Source: UMGS172 sp045651745 (GTDB lineage Bacteria > Bacillota > Clostridia > Oscillospirales > Acutalibacteraceae). From it: a stretch of 64,000 nucleotides of DNA. Position 1 is the first letter of the stretch. Every line of letters begins with the position of its first letter. Where the stretch lies: the NCBI GenBank assembly GCA_045651745.1, contig JAZRSW010000029.1, positions 1 through 64,000 of the forward strand, read 5' to 3'. The translations under genes were made by a program, and so were the position numbers. Below are positions 41,936-51,083 of the stretch, in pieces. The notes beneath the pieces were generated by a model. The model did no database searches and was not told the DNA's origin. It worked only from the letters and a program-made list of their open reading frames with translations.

Positions 41936-43027
41936 TTATTTTAAAAACTCATAATATTTATCAATAATAATTTGTCGGTCAAACTCTTTTTCGACCTTTT
42001 CGCGTGCCAATTTACCCATCGTGGTCTTTTCTTCGTTTGTTAAACTGCAAAATTTCTCAATTTTTTCGTAAAGTTCTTCGGCATCTTTAACAGCAAAGTA
42101 AAAACCTGTTTCTTGGTCGTTTACGCCTTCAACACAACCGGGAATATTGGATACAATTGAGGCTCTGCCACAAGCCGCCGCCTCTAACACAACGTTGCTC
42201 ATACCTTCGTGATGCGATGGATGAATCAAACAATCACAACTTTTCAAAAGTTGGTGAACAACCTCATGCTCAACGCCGTTGTAAAAAATGACGTTATCAC
42301 ACTTTTCAAAAGCTTCAACCTTCGATTTATACTCGTCATCCTCATACCAACCGACAATATGAAACTCTGCTTTTAGGTTGTTTTCTATTGCCTTATTGAT
42401 TGCATAAAACAACTCGTCATAACCCTTATCTTTACGAACCCTCGCGATAGTTATAAATTTCGTTTTATCGTTTTTTGGATATGCTTCAAACGGATTTGTG
42501 TTCAGGTTTACGCCCGAACCCGGTAGCAAACCGTAATTTTTTGTAACAACCTTTTTTTCTATAAAGAAATTCATATTGCTACTGTTTTGGAAAAATACCA
42601 TTTTTGCCTTTTTGTATGCAATTTTTTGAAGGACTAACATTATTTTTGCAATGACATTTTGTTTTTCAAAATTTGCGCCAAGTCCCGTTACGTTAGCAAC
42701 ATACGGAGTTTTAGTGATTCTGCAAGCAAGTCCTCCGTAAATATTCGGTTTTGCAGTATATGTAAACACCATGTCGGGTTTTATGTCTTTTATAATTTTT
42801 CTTAATTGAAGTGTTGTTTTAAAATCTTCAACGGGATTGGTGCCAAAGCGGTTCATTTTAATCTCAATCACATTAGCGCCTGTTGAGGCCAACTTCACAT
42901 TACGCTCATCAGAAGGTAGTGCAATATAAACCTCAACACCCATTTTTATAAGATACTCGATAAGTTCAATCCTAAAATTATAAACGGTCGTAAAATCGTT
43001 AACAACCATTAAAACCCTTTTGCTCAT
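41936..43027 (-). CDS. Glycosyltransferase family 4 (EpsD/WbnK-like)
   Basis: A 363-aa GT-B enzyme. RVLMVVNDFTTVYNFRIEL, FTYTAKPNIYGGLACR and YVANVTGLG mark the subfamily that acts early on the lipid-linked sugar. The donor domain has FITIARVRKDKGYDELFYA, FHIVGWYEDDEY and HPSHHEGMSNVVLEAAACGR (E-x7-E). Adjacent to the transketolase pair upstream (10 bp) and UDP-sugar dehydrogenase downstream. Likely one of the first transferases after priming. Confidence 0.92.
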   Translation of the reverse strand: MSKRVLMVVNDFTTVYNFRIELIEYLIKMGVEVYIALPSDERNVKLASTGANVIEIKMNRFGTNPVEDFKTTLQLRKIIKDIKPDMVFTYTAKPNIYGGLACRITKTPYVANVTGLGANFEKQNVIAKIMLVLQKIAYKKAKMVFFQNSSNMNFFIEKKVVTKNYGLLPGSGVNLNTNPFEAYPKNDKTKFITIARVRKDKGYDELFYAINKAIENNLKAEFHIVGWYEDDEYKSKVEAFEKCDNVIFYNGVEHEVVHQLLKSCDCLIHPSHHEGMSNVVLEAAACGRASIVSNIPGCVEGVNDQETGFYFAVKDAEELYEKIEKFCSLTNEEKTTMGKLAREKVEKEFDRQIIIDKYYEFLK

Positions 43028-43037
43028 AAACTACTTC

Positions 43038-43952
43038 CTATAAAACCTCTAATATTTTTTCTGCGATACCTTTCGAGTTAATTCCAAACTGACTTCTCAA
43101 GTACTGCTGACTTCCCACAATGGCAGAATATGTATCGTTTAGTCCTATTCTCAGAAGTCTTGCTTTTGTCACCTGTTCAGAAAGCACCTCTGCCACAGCC
43201 GAGCCAAAACCGCCCACAATATTATGTTCCTCTACCGTGACGATAAGGTCAAAATCCTTTGCGGTATTATTTATAACCTCTATGTCTAACGGTTTTACAG
43301 TCGGGAAGGTATAAACCGCAGGGTCTATTCCTTGATTTTTCAAAATCTCAACCGCACCGTCAACTTCTTCGAAGATTGCGCCTGTCGAGAAAATTGCAAC
43401 CCTTTGTCCATCTTTAACCTTTATGGCTTTGCCTATCTGAAAATTGTCAATTTTTTGGTGAATTCGCTTTTCACCGCCGCGGCCAAGTCTTAAATAACAA
43501 GTTCCGTTATGTTTAACCATTGCCTTTGTGGCTTCCTCGGCTTCCAAAAGGTCACCGGGGGCTAAAACCACAACATCGGGCAACGCGCGGAGTATTGCGA
43601 TATCCTCGGTAGCGTGATGACTCATACCTAACGAGCCGTAAACAAAGCCACCGCCAACACAAACAATCTTGACGTTTGCATTATGATATGCACAGTCGTT
43701 TCTTATCTGTTCCAGGCAACGAAGTGTCGGGAAATTACCTATTGAGTATGTAAAAACGGTTTTCCCTGCCAATGCCATACCTGCCGCCATTGTGGTCATG
43801 TTTTGTTCCGCAATACCTGCATTTGTAAATTGGTCGGGCAATGCTTCCCAATAAGGCTTTAAAACACCAAACCCCAGGTCACCCGTAACAAGTTCAATGT
43901 TCTTATCCTTTTTAGCAAGTTCTATTAAGGTTTTAACAAATGTATCTCTCAT
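43038..43952 (-). CDS. Transketolase-like protein, C-terminal (pyrimidine-binding) subunit
   Basis: A 304-aa second half of a split transketolase. It has the pyrimidine-binding segment with VTGDLGFGVLKPYWEALP, FTNAGIAEQNMTTMAAGMA (catalytic Glu for TPP activation), VCVGGGFVYGSLGMSHHATED and the transketolase C-terminal domain VTVEEHNIVGGFGSAVAEVL. The two halves are encoded directly adjacent and must form one TPP enzyme. In polysaccharide loci such pairs transfer a two-carbon or acetyl unit to make branched or modified sugars; the real substrate is unknown here. Confidence 0.93.
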   Translation of the reverse strand: MRDTFVKTLIELAKKDKNIELVTGDLGFGVLKPYWEALPDQFTNAGIAEQNMTTMAAGMALAGKTVFTYSIGNFPTLRCLEQIRNDCAYHNANVKIVCVGGGFVYGSLGMSHHATEDIAILRALPDVVVLAPGDLLEAEEATKAMVKHNGTCYLRLGRGGEKRIHQKIDNFQIGKAIKVKDGQRVAIFSTGAIFEEVDGAVEILKNQGIDPAVYTFPTVKPLDIEVINNTAKDFDLIVTVEEHNIVGGFGSAVAEVLSEQVTKARLLRIGLNDTYSAIVGSQQYLRSQFGINSKGIAEKILEVL

Positions 43953-44942
43953 TTATTTTTCCTCCTTAATAGCTTTTTTCATTTCTACATCTTGTAAAGA
44001 ACTAACCCTTCGAGGCTTTTCTAAAAACGAAGGTTTCCATGTTTCCGTCATAGTGTGGTCAAAGCCGTCAAGTTCAGTATTCAAATTAGGATTTTCGATA
44101 CCGTTTGGCGTATAAACATCCTCAGCACCTTCGGGTTTTATTTTATGCAATTCGGTTACCGCGGTATCATACTCCCAACCTCTATGAGGGAAACGGTAAT
44201 GCCACAAAATATCCATCTCCATAAAGGAAACGCCTTTACCCTTTACAGTGTTTGCAATAATTACCGTAGGCTTGTCCTTCTCCGCCAAAGCGTTATTAAA
44301 CGCTGATTTCAACTCATCGTGGTTATGTCCGTCAATATCAATAACGTTCCAACCAAATGCACGCCACTTTGCACCCATATCCTCAATTTCAAGAGTGTTC
44401 TCGTTATAGTCCAGGCTCTGCATACGGTTATGGTCAATAACGGCAATTAAATTATTAAGTCTGAAATGATTGGCAAAAAGTGCTGCCTCAAAAACCGAGC
44501 CTTCATTACACTCACCGTCGCCCATTACAACAAAAGCGCGTGTGTTTTTGCCGTCCTTTTTAAATGCATATGCCATACCTGCTGCTGCTGACAGTCCGTG
44601 ACCTAATGAACCCGTTGAAAAATCAACACCGGGAACTTTATGAGATACGTGACCGCTTAATCGACTTCCATCCTGATAATGAGTCTTTAGCTCTTCAACG
44701 TCAAAGAAACCGCTTTCAGCCAAAGCAGCATAAATTGATGCCCCTGCATGTCCCTTGCTCAAGATAAATCTATCCCTATCTTCAAAGCAAGGATTTTTAG
44801 GGTCAACCCTTAAAATATCAGTATAAAGCACTGCGACAATATCAGCGACCGACAAAATTGCACCGATATGACTGCCACCTGAAAGGTGAGTCATCTCGAT
44901 TCCATGACGTCTGATTTCCCAAGCAAGAGCGTAACTGTCCAT
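43953..44942 (-). CDS. Transketolase-like protein, N-terminal (TPP diphosphate-binding) subunit
   Basis: A 329-aa first half of the split transketolase. HLSGGSHIGAILSVADIVAV, LSKGHAGASIYAALA and LGHGLSAAAGMAYA precede the thiamine diphosphate motif VVMGDGECNEGSVFEAALF ending in an AVIDHN (GDG-x22-N). It is directly contiguous with the C-terminal subunit. The C-terminal 50 residues include KPSFLEKPRRVSSLQDV, an extension beyond the usual N-half. Part of the sugar-precursor section of the operon with the aldo/keto reductase. Confidence 0.93.
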   Translation of the reverse strand: MDSYALAWEIRRHGIEMTHLSGGSHIGAILSVADIVAVLYTDILRVDPKNPCFEDRDRFILSKGHAGASIYAALAESGFFDVEELKTHYQDGSRLSGHVSHKVPGVDFSTGSLGHGLSAAAGMAYAFKKDGKNTRAFVVMGDGECNEGSVFEAALFANHFRLNNLIAVIDHNRMQSLDYNENTLEIEDMGAKWRAFGWNVIDIDGHNHDELKSAFNNALAEKDKPTVIIANTVKGKGVSFMEMDILWHYRFPHRGWEYDTAVTELHKIKPEGAEDVYTPNGIENPNLNTELDGFDHTMTETWKPSFLEKPRRVSSLQDVEMKKAIKEEK

Positions 44943-45003
44943 ACTTTCTCCTATCTTATACCTGCAAAATTAAATTTGCATTTATCTTTTGTGAGAGTCA
45001 AAC

Positions 45004-45936
45004 TCATAACGAGGCCTCATTTAAAATTTTCAGTTCTTCGTCGGTTAAATGCCAATCAAGAGCCTTAAGATTAGAGAGCATTTCCTCTCTGGTTTTAACG
45101 CCTGCAATAACGACCGAGTCTTTAATGTTGTCCAAAATAAATCTGATTGCCACTGCGGAAATTGTCGTATTATGATTTTCAGCAATCGGCTTCATCTTTT
45201 CAACGATTTCCAAATTCTTCTTCAATTTTTCACCGTGAAAATTTTCATATATTTCACGGCTTCTTCGGTCATCTGGGCCGAAAACAGTGTTTATATCATA
45301 CTTGCCGGTTAACACGCCTTGCCCCAAACTTCCCCAAGTCAACGGTGTGACGTTGAGTTTTTGGACTTCATCAAGTAATTTAGCCTCGTGAATACGGCAG
45401 GCAAGCGAATACTCATGTTGGCAGTTTACAAAAAGGTTTTTGTAAGGCAACAATTCCTCTAAATTTTCTTTTGAAATATTACTCAAACCAAAATAACGGA
45501 TTTTGCCTTCTTTTTGCAACGTTTTCAAACCGTCAACAACCTCTTCAATGGGGGTGTTATCACGGTAATGAATAACATAAACGTCGATATAATCGGTATT
45601 AAGCCTTTTTAAACTTTCTTCTAATGCATGACGCATATACGCGGGACTGTTATCATAAACAGTTTTTCCGTCTTCCCTTTTGACGCCAAACTTTGACTGG
45701 ATTACAACCTTTTCTCTTCTGCCCTTAATGCCTTTTGCCAAAGTAAGTTCGCTCTGTCCGAGTCCATATACGTCGGCAGTGTCAAAGAAATTGACGCCCT
45801 TTTCGATAGCAACATCAATCGCATCCAAAAAGTCCTGCTCATGCGTTTCTCCCCATCCGAAGCCACCCATCGGGCAACCTCCCATTTGAAAGCGAGAAAC
45901 TTTTAAATCCGAATTTTTAAGTGTTATGTACTCCAT
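45004..45936 (-). CDS. Aldo/keto reductase
   Basis: A 310-aa (beta/alpha)8 NADPH-dependent carbonyl reductase. The catalytic tetrad is visible: Asp and Tyr in FFDTADVYGLGQSE, Lys in VVIQSKFG and His in YVIHYRDN. YFGLSNISKENLEELLP and TISAVAIRFIL give the cofactor and C-terminal loops. It lies between the priming transferase and the split transketolase, so it probably reduces a keto-sugar or small keto intermediate in the same precursor route. Confidence 0.92.
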   Translation of the reverse strand: MEYITLKNSDLKVSRFQMGGCPMGGFGWGETHEQDFLDAIDVAIEKGVNFFDTADVYGLGQSELTLAKGIKGRREKVVIQSKFGVKREDGKTVYDNSPAYMRHALEESLKRLNTDYIDVYVIHYRDNTPIEEVVDGLKTLQKEGKIRYFGLSNISKENLEELLPYKNLFVNCQHEYSLACRIHEAKLLDEVQKLNVTPLTWGSLGQGVLTGKYDINTVFGPDDRRSREIYENFHGEKLKKNLEIVEKMKPIAENHNTTISAVAIRFILDNIKDSVVIAGVKTREEMLSNLKALDWHLTDEELKILNEASL

Positions 45937-45944
45937 AAAAAATC

Positions 45945-46685
45945 CTACTTCTTAAATATTTTTTTAAGAACTGCTATCGTTTTATGTAAAACTTTAAAAA
46001 CTGTTACGAAAAACAACTTTGTGTCAGTTTTAAATGAAACCTCTTTTACATATTTAAGTCTTAATGCGTTTTTCTTTTTTAAGACATATTTTTCATACAT
46101 CTCATCAGCATCAGCGTCGCCCACTATTTCGTCCAAACTTATAAATGTTAAAGAGCTGAAATCGGTAATACCCGGGCGAACGTTCAAAATATTTTTTTCA
46201 ATCGCATCGTAATTATCAGTATATTGTAAAAGTTCGGGACGCGGACCTATAAAACTCATATTACCGCTGATGATGTTGAACAGCTGAGGTATTTCATCCA
46301 ACTTTGTTTTTCTTAAAAACACGCCAACTCGTGTTATACGTCTGTCGTTCAAGGCGGTTGTACCTCCGCCTATTTTGTCGGCGTTCTTGACCATACTTCT
46401 GAATTTATTGATTTTAAAAGGTTTTCCTTTGTATCCGCCTCGCTCTGCGCGATAAAAAACAGGAAAACCGCTTTCGACCGCAATACACAAACCAATGATT
46501 ATGTAAAAAGGCAACAAAACAATCGCAAAAATACAAGCCACCGCAACATCTATAACCCTTTTGACAGCCTTGTTATAAAAACTGTTGTAACCCCTTTTCA
46601 GTTCTTCTTCATTAAAGGTTAATTCTTCGTTGCCGAGCAACTCTTGTATCTTTTGCTCTGTTTCTAACTGAGCCGTAACAGCCAT
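45945..46685 (-). CDS. Priming sugar phosphotransferase (polyprenyl glycosylphosphotransferase)
   Basis: A 246-aa enzyme that transfers the first sugar-1-phosphate to undecaprenyl phosphate. There is a single membrane helix (VIDVAVACIFAIVLLPFYII, about 40-60), then the family core FYRAERGGYKGKPFKINKFRSM, RRITRVGVFLRKTKLDEIPQL and FIGPRPEL. This is the short, single-helix form of the family. First gene of the polysaccharide operon. ATG 46685 has AGAAAGGG upstream. No chain-length regulator or tyrosine kinase genes precede it in the window. Confidence 0.94.
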   Translation of the reverse strand: MAVTAQLETEQKIQELLGNEELTFNEEELKRGYNSFYNKAVKRVIDVAVACIFAIVLLPFYIIIGLCIAVESGFPVFYRAERGGYKGKPFKINKFRSMVKNADKIGGGTTALNDRRITRVGVFLRKTKLDEIPQLFNIISGNMSFIGPRPELLQYTDNYDAIEKNILNVRPGITDFSSLTFISLDEIVGDADADEMYEKYVLKKKNALRLKYVKEVSFKTDTKLFFVTVFKVLHKTIAVLKKIFKK

Positions 46686-46733
46686 CAAAACAACCCTTTC
46701 TCTAAGCTATTTTGGGTATACTTATACAAAATA

Positions 46734-46762
46734 ATTCTACCACCTCTAATCTAATTTGTCAA
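46734..46762 (-). promoter_or_regulatory. Promoter of the polysaccharide operon
   Basis: Minus-strand TTGACA (46762-46757), 17-base spacer and TAGAAT (46739-46734) with TG just before the -10. It lies 48 bases upstream of the first start codon and is the only good promoter I see for the 23-kb run of genes. Confidence 0.85.
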
Positions 46763-46801
46763 TTAAAACAAACCAAAAAGCACTTATTCTTTTGCTTAAT
46801 A

Positions 46802-46843
46802 AAATAACATTGCCTGAAATTTACATTTCAAGCAATGTTATTT
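46802..46843. repeat. Long near-perfect hairpin upstream of the polysaccharide promoter
   Basis: AAATAACATTGC (46802-46813) pairs with GCAATGTTATTT (46832-46843). One mismatch is followed by TGAAAT/ATTTCA and a TTAC tetraloop. It lacks a T-run on the minus side and lies about 40 bases above the -35, so it may be a regulatory palindrome or a second terminator for the upstream gene. Confidence 0.65.
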
Positions 46844-46878
46844 GACAAATTCTGACCTATTCTTACTTTAAAACTATA

Positions 46879-46910
46879 AAAAACAGCAACGCTCTGACGT
46901 TGCTGTTTTT
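46879..46910 (-). terminator. Terminator of the membrane protein gene at 46919
   Basis: AAAAACAGCAACG (46879-46891) pairs with CGTTGCTGTTTTT (46898-46910); perfect 13-bp stem, 6-nt loop, just past the stop. Confidence 0.92.
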
Positions 46911-46918
46911 GAAAAATT

Positions 46919-47833
46919 TTAGAATAAACTACCCAAACTTAAACCAGAACTGCTAATCCATCTACCGTCAACTTTATAAACGTTGATAGTCATATCTCTC
47001 TCTTCAGGTTCATCAAGTTCACTGCCGGTAAGGATGACGGTAACTTCAAGTTCATAACCGTCGGTAACCTTTGCGCTTTTAAGCGCTTTTCCGAGTTTTT
47101 CCACAGATTTAATAAACTTTTTGGCTTTCGACTTTTCACCGTCAAAACCCATTTCGTCAGCCATATCTTCCCAATCATCCGAATCATAATCTTCGGTTAA
47201 CTCTGCAACGCTTTCCAAAGATTTTGCTGTATCGCGAAGTTCATCTCTGAACTCCTTTAAGTCATCCTTTTCAAGCTTTTCTTTGTAGGTAATTTTATAG
47301 GTATACTTATAATTCTTGCCGTATTCGTCCTTCAAATCTTCAATTTCATCTTTGAAATCGTCTTTTTCGTCTTCAATATTGTCTTTATACTCATCAGTAG
47401 ACTTATAAAGTTTAACAATTTCTTTCATCTCATCTTCGCAGAAACCGTTAAGCATATCGAGTGAGCGGTCATAACTTGTGTAATATGTTTTTGCGTTAGC
47501 ATACTTTTGCATTGTCTTGATAGGTGTCTTGTAACTGTTGGCCAAAGCACCAACAACCAATACAAGTGCTACGATAACCACAACTAAACCTACCAGGCCT
47601 CCGCCAAGAATGATGCTGTATTTTTTTACATCACTCTTGAACAATTCAATTCCTTTTTGTACCAAAGCTTTAGCCTTTTCAAAAATTCCTTTTCCTTTTT
47701 CGAGAATTTCAGTTTTTGTGTCTTTTACAGGTAGTTCCGCTTCTTGTGTGACTACTTCTTCAGCAACAACTTCTTCAGCAACAGTCTCTTGAACGACTTC
47801 CTGGTTATTCATTTCTTGATTATTGTTTTCCAT
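46919..47833 (-). CDS. Membrane protein of unknown function with acidic N-terminus
   Basis: 304 aa, no family recognised. Residues 1-40 are Gln/Glu/Val-rich and acidic (QETVAEEVVAEEVVTQEAE). Residues 40-70 form a Lys-rich amphipathic stretch. Residues about 74-98 are one transmembrane helix (SIILGGGLVGLVVVIVALVLVVG). The C-terminal 200 residues are an extracytoplasmic, very acidic/Lys domain with EDEKDDFKDEIEDLKDEYG and a terminal beta segment ending VDGRWISSSG. The layout resembles the zinc-ribbon membrane protein at 51084 (acidic head, one helix, outer domain), so the two may serve related envelope roles. It has its own promoter and terminator. Confidence 0.8.
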   Translation of the reverse strand: MENNNQEMNNQEVVQETVAEEVVAEEVVTQEAELPVKDTKTEILEKGKGIFEKAKALVQKGIELFKSDVKKYSIILGGGLVGLVVVIVALVLVVGALANSYKTPIKTMQKYANAKTYYTSYDRSLDMLNGFCEDEMKEIVKLYKSTDEYKDNIEDEKDDFKDEIEDLKDEYGKNYKYTYKITYKEKLEKDDLKEFRDELRDTAKSLESVAELTEDYDSDDWEDMADEMGFDGEKSKAKKFIKSVEKLGKALKSAKVTDGYELEVTVILTGSELDEPEERDMTINVYKVDGRWISSSGLSLGSLF

Positions 47834-47895
47834 ATCAATACTCCCCCTCTTGAATTTGATTTGTATTATATGACAACACTTTTGCCACTACATTA

Positions 47896-47924
47896 ATAAT
47901 ACCAAAGCCGATATTTATTGTCAA
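47896..47924 (-). promoter_or_regulatory. Promoter of the membrane protein gene at 46919
   Basis: Minus-strand TTGACA (47924-47919), 17-base spacer and TATTAT (47901-47896). It begins within a few bases of the ABC permease stop. Confidence 0.85.
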
Positions 47925-47927
47925 TAT

Positions 47928-49082
47928 TTACCTTTTAATTTTGATATATAAACTTACATGTTTCTTGACCAACTTTGTCGCTACTGCCAGCGCTACAACG
48001 ACAACGGAATACGCTAACATGTATAACTTATATTCCGTACTGTATATGGCGTATATATAATACGCAGGCGGAAACAAGCGTCCAAATGCCATAGTTTCGC
48101 TAAAATCAAAAAACACAGGACACAACGCCACCATCAAAACTACAAACAACGGAACAACTGCCGAATACAGTTTGACTGACGGGAATAACTCCATCAAAAG
48201 CAAACAAAATGCGGTGCAACAGATACAGTAAAGCATCATACATAATAACTCGTTTAAAAATGACGTTGCAAGCGAAGAAATGAACAGTGCTAAAAGCACC
48301 ACAATCGCGATATTAAACACCGCAATCAAAATGCAGGCGGAAGAAACCAAAAGCTTTCGGTTTTCCTGAACCAAAGAAAACGTTCCGCGTTTTTCATCAT
48401 CCATATAGAACATTGCCGCCGCCATACCGCAAAGCGCCATTAAAACTGCAAGTATGCCTCTTATCGGTGATGTCAAATACCCGACATTCTCGTTGTCAGC
48501 AGTGTTACTCACGTTGCCGAAAGTAAACAATTCCTCGGTTATGGCTACATTCTCATAATAGTTTAGCAACTGTTCATCCGTCAAATTGTCAAGCGCGCTT
48601 ATGTTAGTACGAGCATAATCAATATAGCAAGCCCTCGCACAGTATCCAAACATTATAGCGGTCAGTTTTTCTCTTGATATTTGCGAAAAAACTGTTTTCT
48701 CTCGCTCTATAACCTTTATAAACGGTTTTTTATTAGAGTCAACACCTGAATAAGCGTTGATTTTCTCCTCAATACCGCCCGGGAAAATCCAAACCGCATC
48801 CGCTTGACCGCTTTTTACCATACCAACTGCGTCAGCCGGGCTTTCAACAGCAGAGAAGTTTATAAGTGTATTATCCTGCAACAATTCATCAACTATTTTT
48901 GTGGCTACTACGTCATTTGCGTCCTCTTTGGTTAAAACAACCTTAATAAAACCACTGTCCTGCTTCGCCGCGAAACTTACGGCGAGGGCAAAAACGGGGA
49001 TTGCCAACATTATGGCTAAAAAGGCGACTTTTTTATAAAGACGTTTGCTTAACATTAACGCCCATTTAAGCAATCTTTGCAT
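47928..49082 (-). CDS. ABC-2 type transporter permease
   Basis: A 384-aa membrane subunit. The N-terminal helix (VAFLAIMLAIPVFALAVSF) is followed by a large extracytoplasmic domain (about 35-210) and five to six C-terminal helices, the layout of YhgE/Pip and ABC-2 exporters. ATG 49082 is preceded by GGGGGTGG and overlaps the upstream permease by 17 bases; a longer frame to 49103 is rejected. Together with the second permease and the ATPase it forms a heterodimeric exporter. Substrate unknown. Confidence 0.9.
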   Translation of the reverse strand: MQRLLKWALMLSKRLYKKVAFLAIMLAIPVFALAVSFAAKQDSGFIKVVLTKEDANDVVATKIVDELLQDNTLINFSAVESPADAVGMVKSGQADAVWIFPGGIEEKINAYSGVDSNKKPFIKVIEREKTVFSQISREKLTAIMFGYCARACYIDYARTNISALDNLTDEQLLNYYENVAITEELFTFGNVSNTADNENVGYLTSPIRGILAVLMALCGMAAAMFYMDDEKRGTFSLVQENRKLLVSSACILIAVFNIAIVVLLALFISSLATSFLNELLCMMLYCICCTAFCLLLMELFPSVKLYSAVVPLFVVLMVALCPVFFDFSETMAFGRLFPPAYYIYAIYSTEYKLYMLAYSVVVVALAVATKLVKKHVSLYIKIKR

Positions 49083-50316
49083 TATGCCACCCCCTGTTGC
49101 CAATTGTTTTCAGATTGCGCACCAACATTGTTACAACCAAAAACAAAACTGTAAAAACAACAATACCGAGCAATTGCAAACCACTGTCTGCTCTTGTAAA
49201 ATGCCCTTGTAAAAAGCCCCTTGCAATACCCGTTGGAACAAACGACGATATTTTTTGCAAAACTACCGGCAACGAGTAAACGGGGTAAAAACAGCCCGAA
49301 ACATAACACATTGCCATACTTATAAAGAAGTGCAAGACCGCGCCGTTGACAAGTGTTTCTGACAGTTCAAATATCATCATATTAAACGCCGAAATCATTA
49401 AAACAACTATGACCAACCTCGTCAAAAACAGAGGCAACTCGCCGATTTGGGACGCTATGATATCCTGCTTGCCCAAAATAACCAAGACAATGATACCAAG
49501 ACTAAGCAAAATGAAAATCAATATCATCAAAACAACAAAATGCGCACCGAATTCGCTGGAAATTTGCCTTTTGTTGTTATTTCCTTTTGATATTAAAAGA
49601 GTGTTAAGCGATAAATCTTTTTTAATGCCAACCGTAACGAAAGAAATGCTTATAAGTAATATTAAAAAGACCGAAAGAGCGCAAATATAATACTCTTTAG
49701 TGGTAATTCCTTTGGAAATGCCAAGTTCTTCAACCACTAAAACTTCTGACCTTGAAAAAACCAAATTTACATATTCCAAACTGAGTTCATTCATATACTT
49801 GCCGTAAGGGTCATTTATGCCGTTTTGCGTTACGGCTTCGTCAATTCCGTAAGTTCCTTTTTGGCTTTCGACAACAATATCTGTAATAAGACCTGTTACC
49901 TCATTTTTAAACATACTGACTGCGTTTTGAGAAGCAACACTTGTTACGTACACAACCTTGTCGACATCACCGTAAATAGCTCTCTCGATGAAATCCTCAG
50001 GCAGTATAACGTATGCCGAAATAGAGCCGTTTTTTAAAGCAACCTCGGCGTCGGCAGTTGTCATTTCAACTATTTCCATAGAAAAACGGGTGTCGTCAAA
50101 ATTCTGTAAAACAGACATTCCAAGTTGTGTATATTGGTCGTCGGTATCACCCGTTATGGCAACTTTAAAACGTTGTTTATCTTCACTGTTTTGAGTTATC
50201 GTGGCAACTCCCGAAACAACTATAAACACGCCGACAAGCATTGCCGCCGTAACGGCCAAAATAAACGGCAGTATTTTAAAATTGCGCTTTAACTGTAAAT
50301 AAAAATATTTTCTCAT
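49066..50316 (-). CDS. ABC-2 type transporter permease
   Basis: A 416-aa membrane subunit with one N-terminal helix (FILAVTAAMLVGVFIVVSGV), an extracytoplasmic domain with DTDDQYTQLGMSVLQNFDD, and about six helices from residue 210. Homologous in plan to the downstream permease. It starts one base after the ATPase stop, so it is translationally coupled. Confidence 0.9.
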   Translation of the reverse strand: MRKYFYLQLKRNFKILPFILAVTAAMLVGVFIVVSGVATITQNSEDKQRFKVAITGDTDDQYTQLGMSVLQNFDDTRFSMEIVEMTTADAEVALKNGSISAYVILPEDFIERAIYGDVDKVVYVTSVASQNAVSMFKNEVTGLITDIVVESQKGTYGIDEAVTQNGINDPYGKYMNELSLEYVNLVFSRSEVLVVEELGISKGITTKEYYICALSVFLILLISISFVTVGIKKDLSLNTLLISKGNNNKRQISSEFGAHFVVLMILIFILLSLGIIVLVILGKQDIIASQIGELPLFLTRLVIVVLMISAFNMMIFELSETLVNGAVLHFFISMAMCYVSGCFYPVYSLPVVLQKISSFVPTGIARGFLQGHFTRADSGLQLLGIVVFTVLFLVVTMLVRNLKTIGNRGWHNAKIA

Positions 50317-50317
50317 A

Positions 50318-50986
50318 TTACAAGTTCTTCACCAATTCTTCAATATTGCCGGTATATTGAAACTTTTCAAGGACGCCATCCTTGATGATATACCACTCGT
50401 CGCAAAGTTCCAATTCTATTACGTCATGTGTGGCTATAAGCACAATACCGCCGTCTTGCTTATGTTTGTTTATATATTCGGAAATTTTTTGCTTGCAGGC
50501 AATATCAAGCGCCGCCATAGGCTCATCCAAAATCAATATCGGCGGTTTTTTCGAAATCGCGCAACCTATTGCCAACCTTTTTTTCATACCGCCCGACATT
50601 TTTGAAACCTGCGTTTTTAAAAAAGCATCTATCCCGAGCATTTTTAAAACGCCGTTTTCGAGCTGACTTTTCATTTCTTTCCTTGTATACCACAAAGAAA
50701 GGTTGTCTTTGGCGTTAAGTTCCTCGATAAGCGGTGTTCCCTGCGGTACGTAAGCCACAAGTGCTTGCCTTTGACTCTTATATTTGAATAAATCCTTACC
50801 GTCATACAAAAACGAACCGCCATCGGCAGTCTGAACGGCAGCGAGAATTGAAAGCAACGTTGATTTGCCGCAACCATTACTTCCCAAAATTCCTATACAT
50901 TTGCCCGACTCGACGGTAAGATTTATATCCTTCAACACCGACTTCTTGCCGTATTTCTTTTTTATGCCGTTAATCTCAATCTTCAT
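50318..50986 (-). CDS. ABC transporter ATP-binding protein
   Basis: A 222-aa nucleotide-binding subunit. Walker A GSNGCGKST, Q-loop in VAYVPQGTPL, signature KMSGGMKKRLAIG, Walker B PILILDEPMAALD and the H-loop LIATHDVIEL are all intact. ATG 50986 (MKIEINGIKKKYG) has TGGAG about 7 bases upstream and is preferred to the ATG at 50998. First gene of the exporter operon, which consists of an ATPase and two ABC-2 permeases. Confidence 0.94.
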   Translation of the reverse strand: MKIEINGIKKKYGKKSVLKDINLTVESGKCIGILGSNGCGKSTLLSILAAVQTADGGSFLYDGKDLFKYKSQRQALVAYVPQGTPLIEELNAKDNLSLWYTRKEMKSQLENGVLKMLGIDAFLKTQVSKMSGGMKKRLAIGCAISKKPPILILDEPMAALDIACKQKISEYINKHKQDGGIVLIATHDVIELELCDEWYIIKDGVLEKFQYTGNIEELVKNL

Positions 50987-51007
50987 AAAATGCTCCATAA
51001 AAACATG

Positions 51008-51035
51008 TGGCGCCGATTAGTTATAATCAGCGCCA
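51008..51035 (-). terminator. Hairpin between zinc-ribbon protein and ABC operon
   Basis: TGGCGC/GCGCCA outer and GATTA/TAATC inner stems around a 4-nt loop. A short T-rich stretch follows on the minus strand. Acts as terminator or attenuator before the ABC genes. Confidence 0.7.
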
Positions 51036-51083
51036 TATATTTAGAATTATCTTGTCAAAACACCTGATATGGCGGACATTTCT

